From contig CM114273.1 of assembly GCA_050084515.1 (NCBI GenBank), forward strand, positions 10,974,001 through 11,038,000: 64,000 bases of DNA. Direction: 5' to 3'. How positions within the stretch are numbered: position 1 is the stretch's first letter; the number at the start of each line of letters is the position of its first letter. Shown here piece by piece: positions 54,701 through 64,000 of the stretch. Position numbers and translations under genes: made by a program. Below the pieces are notes generated by a model. That model was not told where the DNA came from. It searched no databases and was given only the letters and a program-made list of their open reading frames with translations. Source of the DNA: Blasia pusilla (Eukaryota; Marchantiophyta; Marchantiopsida; Blasiales).

Positions 54701-55900
54701 TCAACAAAGTGAATACGTACTCTTATTGACTATGGATTGAAAAATTTTAACTAAAGATTCTATGACCTCTCTTAGTCCTATACTAATACTTGGGGACTTT
54801 ATGGGCAATTTTTGTTGGTTTATAGTCAGATTGTTCCCCTCAACATACAAGTTTAGAGGTAAAATAAACTCAGATAAAGAATACCATGGCTTTAGCTCAT
54901 AAAAAATAATATCGTACCTGTGAATAAGTTGTTTAGAGGACAGAGTGTGATATCCCTTAGTTTCATTAGCATAGCCAATAAAGATATGTCTGTCAGATTT
55001 GGGATCTAACTTCTGACGTCTTAAAAAAAAAACATAAGTATGAAAAATACAGCGAAAGGCTTTCAAGAATAAAAATTCATGTTTACTTCATATGAAGACT
55101 TCGAATTAAGTCTTATCATGAACTCTTGTTGTTGGATTTTGATTGATTAAGAAGATTGCGTACGCTATAACCTCTGCCCCATACACGTTAAGCATATTTT
55201 TCTCATTCGACATAGCATGTGTTGCTTTAATAATATGTTGATTCTTTCGATTCACTCAACCCCTTCATTTTTTTGCGGAGTGTAATGGCAAGTGACTTAT
55301 CATTGGATGCCCTTTTGACGTAAGTAGTCATCAAACTCTGTTGAAAGGTATTCTCCTCCTCCATCACAACCCAATTTAAGAATGTTTTATCCGATCTAAT
55401 TCTCTACCATAATTTTGAATGTCTGAAATACTAAGAATATTTTTTACTTATCTTTTAGAAAGCATATCCATATATACCTAGAGAAGTCATCAGAAAATGA
55501 AAAAAAAATCAAAAATACTACAACCATATTGTGATACTATCCACACATCATTGTGAATCAACTCCAATATCTATGATGCTATTCTATCTAGCTTTGGAAA
55601 TAAAAATCTAAATTGGCAAGAAAAGCATACCTCTAACATAGTAGGACTCGATAATTTAGGAAGTTCTACTTCTAGATTAGATGGTGAAAGATTCTATAAT
55701 TTTTGAAGATTTCTATACCGTATTATCTTATGCTACATATTCAGATTTGGTGACTTATTTGCTAGTTAGATCGTACATTATTGTTTGAATCTTTGGCATA
55801 GAAACATCTAATTTGAATAGTCTACCAAATCTTGTTTCTTTGGCTATCATTTTTTGATCATCCATTATTTCAATAAAATATTCGTCTATGTTAAAATTCA
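54701..55900 (-). pseudogene. Integrase remnants of copia copy 2
   Basis: The clearest piece (55066-54701) reads FLRRQKLDPKSDRHIFIGYA then NETKGYHTLSSKQLIHRYDI, the conserved C-terminal part of copia integrase (KLD.KS..CIF.GY...KGY). Upstream fragments around 55200-55700 match the GAG-pre-integrase and core of copy 1 in broken frames. Confidence 0.7.
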
Positions 55901-57654
55901 CCTGATAATCTTATTCTACTATCTTGGAGATCAAATTTCTTACAATAGTAGGAATAGAGAGAACATTTCCAAGAGCACAAATACCATTTGATGCTATTAG
56001 AACGTTATAGGTATGCATGATATGATGTTGAATATAATCTCCTCTAAGCACTTTTGCAATATCTTTCATAGGCTTTGTACAACGGAACCCATTTAGCGTG
56101 TGAGTTCATGTGATTTGATGCACTAGAGTTGATGTACCAATCTCCTATAGAATCTTTTTTGACCATTGCTCCCTTGTGACGAGTCATAGCCAAGATATGT
56201 TTAGATTATGAGTGTTGCTATTCTTAATACTACACTTGATATTATTGCTCCACATAGTTTTCTTATTGTAAGACTCTTGTTCTCATATTTTCCCTATTCT
56301 TCAAACTAAAAATTTGCATAATAACCCTTCATCCCTCAATCAAGATCCAAGGACCTTCTATTGATGACCTTGATCCCAACTATTTCCACTACAATGACCT
56401 TGTAATTGTGTTTGGTACTGGATCATGGTTGATTGAGTGAAGTTATTTTGAATGTCTCTTCCTCCATATGCTTGATATCTACTACGACATCAGAAGCTTC
56501 TACCACGATCTCTTCCTCTATTTGATCCATTACCTACAAAGAGGATATACTCTCGCATACTATGAGAGTTATTTCTGTCGACTAGGCACATCTCCTCAAT
56601 AATTAACAATGGGACTAACTCTTAAACGGTTGAATAATTATCTTTCAAAAGATATAAGTCTTAGAAGAATTTTAATCTTTTGGAAGGCCTTGTAGAATGA
56701 ACAGAATTAGATCATCATCTTCTATAGTCATTTCAATATTATTCAACTGATCAAAAATATATATCTCAGATACTCACAACATAATCAATAATATTTTGCG
56801 ATCATTTTCTCACTTCGTTTAATTTTTTTTTCAATTGAAGCTTTCCGGCCTTTCTAGATGTCTATAATAAATTTTCCAATACATCCCACGTCTCATTTGG
56901 AGTATCAACATCTTGGATATTACAAAAATTGGCGAATTGACCATTATTGTAATGTAGTGGATTACTTGTGCGTTTGTTCTAAACATGAACATTCAAGTGT
57001 GTTGAGTCCCCTTTGCTTTGGCCTTATTACTTATAACAAACTCCTTAAGTTCTTGATCCATGAGAATTTTCTTCATGTGAAACTTCAATATATTCTAATT
57101 TTGCTTATCTAGCTTCTTTCTTGTGATTACGGTTGAAGAATACTGCATCAAGAAGAATTTTACTCACAACTAACTCGTAATTTCAAGCTCTCAATTACTC
57201 CAGTTGAAGCATAGAACACTTCTACATATAAATTGACTTGAAAGTTTCCAAAATGGATCAATTTTATGGATCAACTAGCTAGTCAAAATTGGCTCGTAGA
57301 GAGCAAATTATATAACTTTCCTTCATTAATTTCACTTTTCTTCACTAAAATCGTTATTACATCGGATCAGAAGGTCGAAATTGAACAGCTTTGGATACAT
57401 TGAAATCTCTTAATGAGCTCTAAAAGATAATTAGAACTAGCCTTTGCCATCATTCTGACCAATGCAAATCTACTTTGCTGAATCGATCAAGAAATCCTTA
57501 AAAAATGCCTCCAAAGTTTTATCATTGTCAAAACTCCATCTCGAATCTTCTACCATTGAGCTCTAACTGAAAATTTCTATGCCCCAATTTTGTCCGCTCT
57601 TGCCTTTCTATTTTCCTCATACATAAATAATTTCAATTAATGTTTTTCCACTAC
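55901..57654 (-). pseudogene. Gag/protease remnants of copia copy 2
   Basis: Corresponds in position to gag and protease of copy 1. The sequence around 56100-56160 (plus strand TGATTTGATGCACTAGAGTTGATG) is the reverse complement of the YIDSSASNHM-like protease site. Further pieces around 56440-56530 resemble the Gly/Arg- and Gln-rich stretch before it. No frame remains open. A plus-strand frame at 56858-57112 is a shadow. Confidence 0.5.
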
Positions 57655-57666
57655 TTTGATACTATG

Positions 57667-58020
57667 TAGAAAACTGCTAAACAAGCATAATTGATGGGAT
57701 ACGGCTCACATATACAGATAACCATGGAGAAAAATTTTTGCAATGAGAGAATGAATGGAGGTTGTTCCCCTTCTCAATTATATAGGATATCTACAAGTAA
57801 TCCTAATTCGACTCATAACGAATAGTCTCAAGTTATAGTAATTTTGGCTAATTAACCATAGTTAAGATAATTTTGCTTAACTAACTAACCCATATTAAGC
57901 TTTCCTACTTCATGTGAATACCAAATGTAGTAGTTCTTGTATCCGATGAGTTTGACCGTAACTGAATCTTCTATACTGTTCACTTTAAAATCCTATCCAA
58001 TTAAGCCTATCGATCTAACA
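57667..58020 (-). repeat. 5' LTR of copia copy 2
   Basis: The reverse complement starts TGTTAGATCGATAGGC and ends GTTTTCTACA, about 354 bp, matching the copia copy 1 LTR over its full length. A degenerate primer binding site, TAGTATCAAAG, follows it (57666-57656 on the minus strand). Confidence 0.78.
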
Positions 58021-58559
58021 AATACATAGGTATCCTCAAGAGCGAGATTGTATGTCACATAGTCAAACTCTTCACAATCATTCTTGTGGAATAAAAGTTT
58101 ATGGATATGCTAAAAGATATATTCTTAGGCCTTGTTGTCAACTTCGATGTTGAGTGTCGAATAATCTTTTCTATTTTTAATGGGGACACCATTGATGAGA
58201 CGAGACTAAGCACTCATCACCCCACAACGCATTTAATTTCTCCAATCTCCAACCTCGATATATGGCTCGGAGTTGGATCCAAAATGAATGAAAAAGTTCA
58301 TGGAATGAAGAGAAGTATGAAAAACTCCTTGCTTGTAGATAACCTCCATGATAACAAGAAAGGAAACCACAAGTAGTGCAATATTTAGGATGGATTGATG
58401 ACTATCCATAGGGTGCCTTGGAGGAAATTAGAGGATAGTCTCAAGAGTTCGAGGATGAGCTACTAAGGCCTTGGGTAACTTGAGAGAGAAAGTTTCCTTT
58501 TTTTTTGGCTCATCTGGAGCTATACATATAGAGAAAATTAATATTTATGGGTAAGTTAA
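58021..58559. other. Intergenic DNA right of copia copy 2
   Basis: No gene recognised; a 91-codon frame at 58101-58376 lacks any known motif. Confidence 0.4.
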
Positions 58560-58816
58560 TATTAGGAGTAGATTTACCTTTCCACTTTGAAAAGTAGTCA
58601 TTGACCTCCTAGAATAAGTCAAGAGCTAAGGAGATCACATGCGAGCATAAGTTACTGTGGAGAGAACCTGGGAGAGGGAAGGGGATATATCCAAAGAGAG
58701 GGAGCTTGGAAGTTCATTCTCTTTTTGTTGAACCTCTTAGCATGAGACGACGCAACTATGGTCCTCTTTGCTTTATGAGTAATCCAAACCCCTCCTTAGC
58801 AGAGTGGGTTTGGTTT

Positions 58817-58900
<84 letters not shown>

Positions 58901-58960
58901 TTTGTGTGGGATTTTCAATCATATTGATTCATTGGAGATACTTTGGTATACGATCATCTT
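58560..58960 (+). repeat. Dispersed repeat, copy 2, with long GA microsatellite
   Basis: Counterpart of 12715-13045 in opposite orientation (TTTTTGTTGAACCTCTTAGC, CTATGGTCC and AGAGTGGGTTTG in order). An (AG)n tract of about 38 units (58820-58895) sits where copy 1 has only a few GA units, so the microsatellite expanded within this copy. Confidence 0.65.
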
Positions 58961-59323
58961 GGTGTTCACATGCCATGAGTGAGTATGGTATCTTATGTGT
59001 TTGTGTTTATAATAAGTAAAAAAGATGTATGTGCGCACAAAAATACTCTTCCTAGAAAATATATTCAAAAAAATTTATAACAATAACTATTTCTTAGTAC
59101 TACATTGCCTACCTGTGCAATACCGTAAGCTATATTTGGAGAAAAAAAACCCCATTAGATTTGTTGAAAATCCCATTACATAGGCTTTTCTTATTTTAGA
59201 AGGATTCACTTATTTTAGTAAGTGTGAAGAGTCTTACGATCTTAATTGTATGATTTCATCTCTACTTATGTTAAAATATAACTATAATTACGTAACCCAT
59301 ACAATTTTTATGGGGAAGATAGT

Positions 59324-60146
59324 TGACACACCTTGCCGTTGGTATTGAAATAAAGACTCATGAGGTTGCAAGATTATTCTCATGCATTTATTCCCGTGAA
59401 CTCCGGTCTCGCATGTCACGGAAGCTTACGTTCAATAGCATATAAGTCTAGATCTCGGGTCATCTCTCAAGCTCACCATGTCTAGATCGATGGGGTTGGA
59501 TACCAACCTGACCCCTCATTCTCTAACACAAGCAAGTCATTAAAGACTTGGGATAGACTTCCTTTGATAGTCTAAGGATCTCAAATGGCACCAGTGTACT
59601 TGGCAACCCCAACTGCCAAATCGACTTTGAACAAGTCTCTAACTATCACTAAATATCTAAGTTACAGGTCAAGGTCCAAGGTTGGTGTCCATTACTGGTC
59701 CACTTGAACTTGCCTTGGTCTTGAAACCCCAATGCCAACCTCTTAATCCATCTAGACCTTTGCTCATGCATTTGTATGGAATTTTTAGTCCATTGGAATT
59801 ATTTTCTCATAATATTTTTGATGCTACCTTATTCATCCCAAACCCATCTTAGGCCTAGTCGTTATGAACTCAAACATGAAGAACCCTCAAATGGTCATTC
59901 AGGTTCCAACCTTGGTCTTCTTGGCACCCAACTCTTGTGAGACTTGAGATTTTCTCAATTTCCATCCTATGTTTGATTATGTTCTCCCTAGTCCCAACTT
60001 AGCTTACTTGACATGCCCATCAAGGCATATCACTTCTATAATGCATGTCTCACTTGTGAGACTGTGACACATTCTCATCCTAATATGAACCCACTAAAGT
60101 TCCAATGTTCCACGTTGGGGCGCGTTTATTTACGAGGGTTGGGACA
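59324..60146 (-). repeat. Diverged gypsy-like solo LTR
   Basis: The plus strand runs from TGACACACCTTGCCG to ACGAGGGTTGGGACA; on the minus strand it begins TGTCCCAACCCTCGTAAATAAACGCG, like the TGTYGCGACCCTCATRACCAAAC start of the gypsy LTRs. Inside, in the same order, are a word resembling CAAGTCATTAAAGACTTGGG, GTTCAATAGC/ACGTTCAGTAGG, and CTAAAGTTCCAATGTTCC near the end. No internal region or second LTR is present. No clear target duplication, so boundaries are approximate. Confidence 0.5.
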
Positions 60147-61430
60147 TTACTAGAGGTGAAGAATATATCATAACTCCTAGAGTATATTTGAAGGATATCA
60201 TATCATATGTTCAATGACTCTAATTGGTGGTTTTGACCGCTAGGAGTGGTAATATGCCAAGGAAAACTGCAAGATCGTTTATAGAAGTAGCAACAGACGT
60301 GCAATCTGTAAAATTTTCCTTGTCACACGAGAAAATTCCAAGGGATTTGGAACACGTTTTATGACTTTTGGACATAAGCCGCTCATTATAAAAATCTCAG
60401 ATTATGATTGTCTTATAGAAGAAGCAAAAAGTAAAAGGTATAAACAAGAGACGATGGGAGACCCAATGGAAAATACAAGAAGAAGGATACATTTTTTCTT
60501 TCTTTAACCCCATGCAATGAGGCCTTGTGACGCTATGGAGTTCACACTTCTAATTATTGGATAAGAAAATGGAAGAGATAACTCAAAGCGGCTGAAAGTT
60601 AGGAGAAAATCGTGATGTAGGAGATGTGTGAAACTTTCTTTTGGAAAAGTAGCCTACAAGGATCTATCATAGAGACTATTATTTTAAATATTTGTGACCA
60701 CTTGCATACGGTAACAAGCAAGATGGATGAGGATATGCAACTTTTCTCTTGTTTCCTCTAAGAAAAGAAAAATACACCTTAGGAAAAAGCGTTGGGAAAA
60801 AACTAATAAAATTTGTTTAAATATTTGCATAACCCTTGCCTACATAGATAAGAAAATGAATTCCTTACAAATTTTTGCCACCCAATCATCTTCAATCTAG
60901 GTTAAGTTGATTAGGGTTAGATTTTTTTTGGAATTTAAGGCATATCTCAAACTTTCTATAATTATTACCCTTACGTTATATTTGGAAATTTCTTTTTACT
61001 CTAGTTTATAACATTAGTAAGTGGAGATACATATGACTTTGTACAATTTTGAAAGAAAAACCATTGGCGAACGTAATCATCATGTGAGAAATAGACTTTT
61101 GGAGCATATCCCTATCAAAACTAGACTAGTAAGGTGCTTGTGCAAAAAATGTTTGAGTAGCTCATGATACGACACACAAATTTTAAATTTCCTTCGTTAT
61201 CCTTAAAATGTGAAACAATCTCTTATTACCCAGAGTCACACGTCTAACATAGAGAAGTTTATAAATTAATAAGACATTCTCCAATAATAACATGGATGAA
61301 GCCCTCTAAACATTGCACACACAATTAATAAATAATACAACGCCATTATTGCAAAGAGCCCTTCTGATTTTCAAGGTCTTCTCCTCTCGACAGATTTAAT
61401 CAATTGGATTTTGACATGTGTCATTCCCAC
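60147..61430. other. AT-rich intergenic DNA
   Basis: Nothing recognised on either strand: no frame with a known motif, no repeat boundary. Confidence 0.45.
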
Positions 61431-62430
61431 CCCGATTTTTTTCCCATCTAACCTATAATGAGTTACTAGCGTAAAACCTATGCTACGAAACCGGTCGACA
61501 ACTTTTGAGGACGATGAAAGTAGGGATCCATACGAGACCCGTAGGATAAATCGGATAATTTTGACCGTCGGTTACGAGAGGCCATTTTGGTCGTTTTCTC
61601 CCGCGTTACTTTACCAGCAGGAAATAAAAGGAATTAATCGAAGCCAAGAGCGATAGAGGAAAAAGAGAAACACGGGGTAAGCGCACAATAATGGAGCGGC
61701 AGACACTTTTAGCAAGAAAAGAAATGTGCGAAGGCGCCCTTGCACGCCAGCTCCCAGTTAATTACCCCGGTTACACAGGAGGAGGTCGTGGATCAGGTCG
61801 CGATTATGTCGTGAATCAGTCAAAGAAGGTTGTTGATGGGGGAACCTACGAGGAGGTATAGCGCTCGGCGAGGTGCGTCGGCAGCCGGAAGACGGCAAGG
61901 CCGCGATGAATCACGGATCACGGATATGACGGGATACTAGGGGAGTCGCAGGACGACGCAGACGCATCGTGAGACCGAGGTCCAAGAACCGGTCAGTCGT
62001 CGGCGGAAGAGTTCCCCGGTCGTAAATGCTAGGTAGCCACGTGGACGTGCGTGACGTTCCTTGCGGCCGCGAGCTTCACCGGTCTCCGACTCTCCGTTTC
62101 CGAACAGAAAGCCGTCGCTCGTACACGGCAGTTCGCTCCCGCCGCCCATCAACTCCACTTCCAGTGCGCTTTCCGTCCGTCTCCTGCTCCTGTTGGAACC
62201 TTTCTCGCACTTTCGCTTCAGCGAGCAGTTTGAGGCGTGTTCCACGGACAGGAGCCTTGAACGCGTCTTTCTCTGGAATGTTCTTGTGGCGCGGGACTCC
62301 AGACCATTCACTCATTCATGACACATCCCCACGCAAGAAACATTCTACAGTTAGATGCCACTCGGGAGCCAAGTCGGTACTCGGAAGCAGAAGAAGAAAA
62401 AGAGGTAGAAGCGAAGGAGTCTACTCGTGA
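61431..62430. promoter_or_regulatory. GC-rich island with clustered ACGT cores, possible promoter or first exon
   Basis: The base composition changes sharply to CpG-rich. At 62038-62057 three ACGT cores lie within 20 bp: CACGTG (G-box, 62038-62043), GACGTGC and TGACGTT, the type of sites bound by plant bZIP factors. Overlapping frames of 75-134 codons on both strands reflect the composition; none shows a known domain. It may mark the 5' end of a gene whose body lies elsewhere or was displaced by repeats. Confidence 0.35.
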
Positions 62431-63683
62431 TATATTTGTCGGTGCTTTCAAGTCACTTTGGCGTTTCCAAAGAGACTTCAAAAACTGAAATCTACTTTAA
62501 TTTAGTAACAAAGCGTTCGGCGAGCGAGGAAGGTCTTACTCACATAAGGTTCAAAGCGGCACACCCAACAATGAATTTATGGCGTTTGGTGCGAATCATT
62601 GTACTATGGATCATGTGAACGTACGAATGTAATGTTGCATTAAGCAAACACATCTCATCTTATTAAATTTAGTTGTGTAAAATTGTTGAAACGTTATTTT
62701 AGTACCGAATACTGTTTCGGGTTTTTTTAATTCGAGGTCTATGAATGCAATCCCCGAATATCAGGGCATGTGAGAATCTAGAATAATCTTCGCTTCTTAC
62801 TTTCTATTATCTTATCTCTCGAATGTTTTAATAGCCGTCACAAATTCTCTGCCAGGTTTTAGGTGGAAGGTAATAGCTACGTGAGTTGAAGAATGGGACT
62901 TACGAAGGGGTTTGTAGGAAGGCATAAACTTAGAGTCCCAACTCTTCTATTTCTTTCAAAACTTGTGTGCTTCTACATTTCATGTCAATATGGTAGGCTT
63001 TTGTTACAAACTAGCATATGCCCTTGCGATGCACGGAAGAAAAATGCATGGGAAACATGTTCTTCTCGTCAGCACTTAGTTAATTCATATTGTACACGTG
63101 TCAATAGGGGAAGGCTTAAAAAAGCCTACGTGTCGACACCAAATGAGGGGTTCTTCAAACCCTGTCCTCTTTTAATAATATAGATTGCAACCTCGGTTTT
63201 AAAGTCTAAGCATGTGATGGGAATACATGGGGATGGAAAGAAAGGTAAGTCATATCATATGCTCCATGGTAAAACCCAAAGAGCGCGCATGCATATTGTT
63301 AGTGTGTTGGTAGCATCTCTCTCTAAGTGGATACAAGGTCCTTCATTCAAATCCAGATGTGCATGAATATGAAGGTGGGGAATGCATTAAAAAGGTACCA
63401 TTTTGCAAAATATGAAGAACCACCTAAAGATCCTCCCTAGATATGTCAAAACCACCTAGAACAACACAATGCCTTTGCATCAAATTTCCAAGATGTTGTT
63501 TCTAATATGATGCTCTCCATGGTTATCTAAACTTTATTGAAACTTGAAGAGTTTCCATGTAATTGTGAGACCCTCCTAAGGAATAGGATGTGGCCCTCCA
63601 CCTTACACAATGTCTTTCTTCGAGGCGTGGCAGTTTAAATTTTTGTAGGAAAATAGTGATATGACATATGGAAGCGATAGACA
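62431..63683. other. Intergenic DNA
   Basis: No gene recognised. A segment at about 63000-63185 begins with AAACTAGCATATGCCCTTGC and ends TTTAATAATATAGATT, an ending similar to the inverted-repeat element at 2.0-2.4 kb, but no second end could be fixed. Confidence 0.35.
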
Positions 63684-63873
63684 TTTGTTCCCTAGAATGA
63701 GGATGACTTTGAAAATTTATTGAGGCCCCTTATCCGATCCCTAATAGGATCTTTATTTCCATATTTATGTCCATTTGTTTCCTAGAATGAGGATGTGTTT
63801 GACATATTATTGAGGACCTTTATCCAACCCCTTATAGGATCTTTACTTCCATATTTATGTCCATTGTTTCTTA
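63684..63873. repeat. Two-copy tandem repeat, period 90 bp
   Basis: CCTAGAATGAGGATG occurs at 63691 and at 63781. Each copy is followed by a TTATTGAGG...CTTATCC...TAGGATCTTTA sequence ending CCATATTTATGTCCATT. Confidence 0.8.
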
Positions 63874-64000
63874 GGCCAATGATTTGAAAACTTGCTGGGA
63901 ACTTCATATGGGGGTTGATTTTACCTCTCATCGGCTTGAAGAGAGCTATCACTCCACTCAATGTATTGGGGTGGAGATACTTTAAATACTTAAAGCTTTA

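Larger units (their letters stand above)
53233..58020 (-). mobile_element. Ty1/copia retrotransposon (copy 2), opposite orientation, heavily decayed
   Basis: 5' LTR at 57667-58020 and a fragment of the 3' LTR at about 53233-53310. In between, on the minus strand, there are traces of gag, protease, integrase, RT and RNase H in the copia order. The wording of its proteins is close to copia copy 1, so both belong to one family, but this copy has many more stops and indels. Confidence 0.75.

Noticed and set aside
58706-58927. Protein with Arg-Glu repeat
   Set aside because: The repeat is a translated GA microsatellite and the rest is a dispersed repeat also seen at 12.7-13.0 kb.
61937-62430. Overlapping Arg/Ser-rich frames on both strands
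   Set aside because: Composition of a GC-rich island produces long frames in several readings; no motif supports either.

Overview
This is eukaryotic nuclear DNA from a land plant. The evidence is a spliced three-RRM gene with GT-AG introns, plant-type primer binding sites (TGGTATCAGAG) behind LTRs, chromodomain gypsy elements, Ty1/copia elements, LINEs, a hAT transposase and GA microsatellites. The RRM protein reads like the plant At4g36960-type family. A retroelement carrying a non-permuted C5-methyltransferase suggests a non-flowering lineage (lycophyte, fern, bryophyte or similar), but the species cannot be fixed from the sequence.

Layout. 1-2.6 kb: AT-rich DNA with a 5'-truncated LINE tail and a small inverted-repeat element. 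2.6-3.7 kb: GC-rich non-coding DNA with a 153-bp tandem duplication. 4.0-11.1 kb (minus strand): a decayed gypsy-type LTR retrotransposon in the order gag, zinc knuckle, protease, C5-cytosine DNA methyltransferase, reverse transcriptase, RNase H, integrase, PHD finger. This is the most remarkable object in the window. 11.1-13.6 kb: repeat-rich non-coding DNA, including a 20-bp x4 array of W-box cores. 13.9-15.9 kb: a hAT-family transposase broken by one frameshift. 18.3-23.5 kb (minus): the only convincing host gene, a 12-exon RNA-binding protein of about 440 residues. 25-29.8 kb: AT-rich DNA with decayed element remnants.

29.8-37.4 kb: a structurally complete chromodomain gypsy element with two ~1-kb LTRs, a perfect 5-bp target duplication and a decayed pol. 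A 474-bp solo-LTR-like element sits inside it. 37.4-42.1 kb: AT-rich DNA with a duplicated segment whose second copy received a LINE 3' tail. 42.5-52.5 kb: a three-level nest. A copia element contains a gypsy element of the same family as the one at 29.8-37.4 kb, which contains a nearly intact LINE; a deletion then removed most of the gypsy and the copia 3' end. 53.2-58.0 kb: a second, older copia element in the opposite orientation. 58-64 kb: a dispersed repeat with a long GA tract, a diverged gypsy-like solo LTR, a GC-rich promoter-like island with ACGT cores, and a 90-bp tandem duplication.

Apart from the RRM gene there is no host pathway here. The biology is mainly that of retroelements nesting, recombining to solo LTRs and decaying. 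The methyltransferase/PHD gypsy would combine a DNA-methylation writer and a chromatin reader in one mobile polyprotein.
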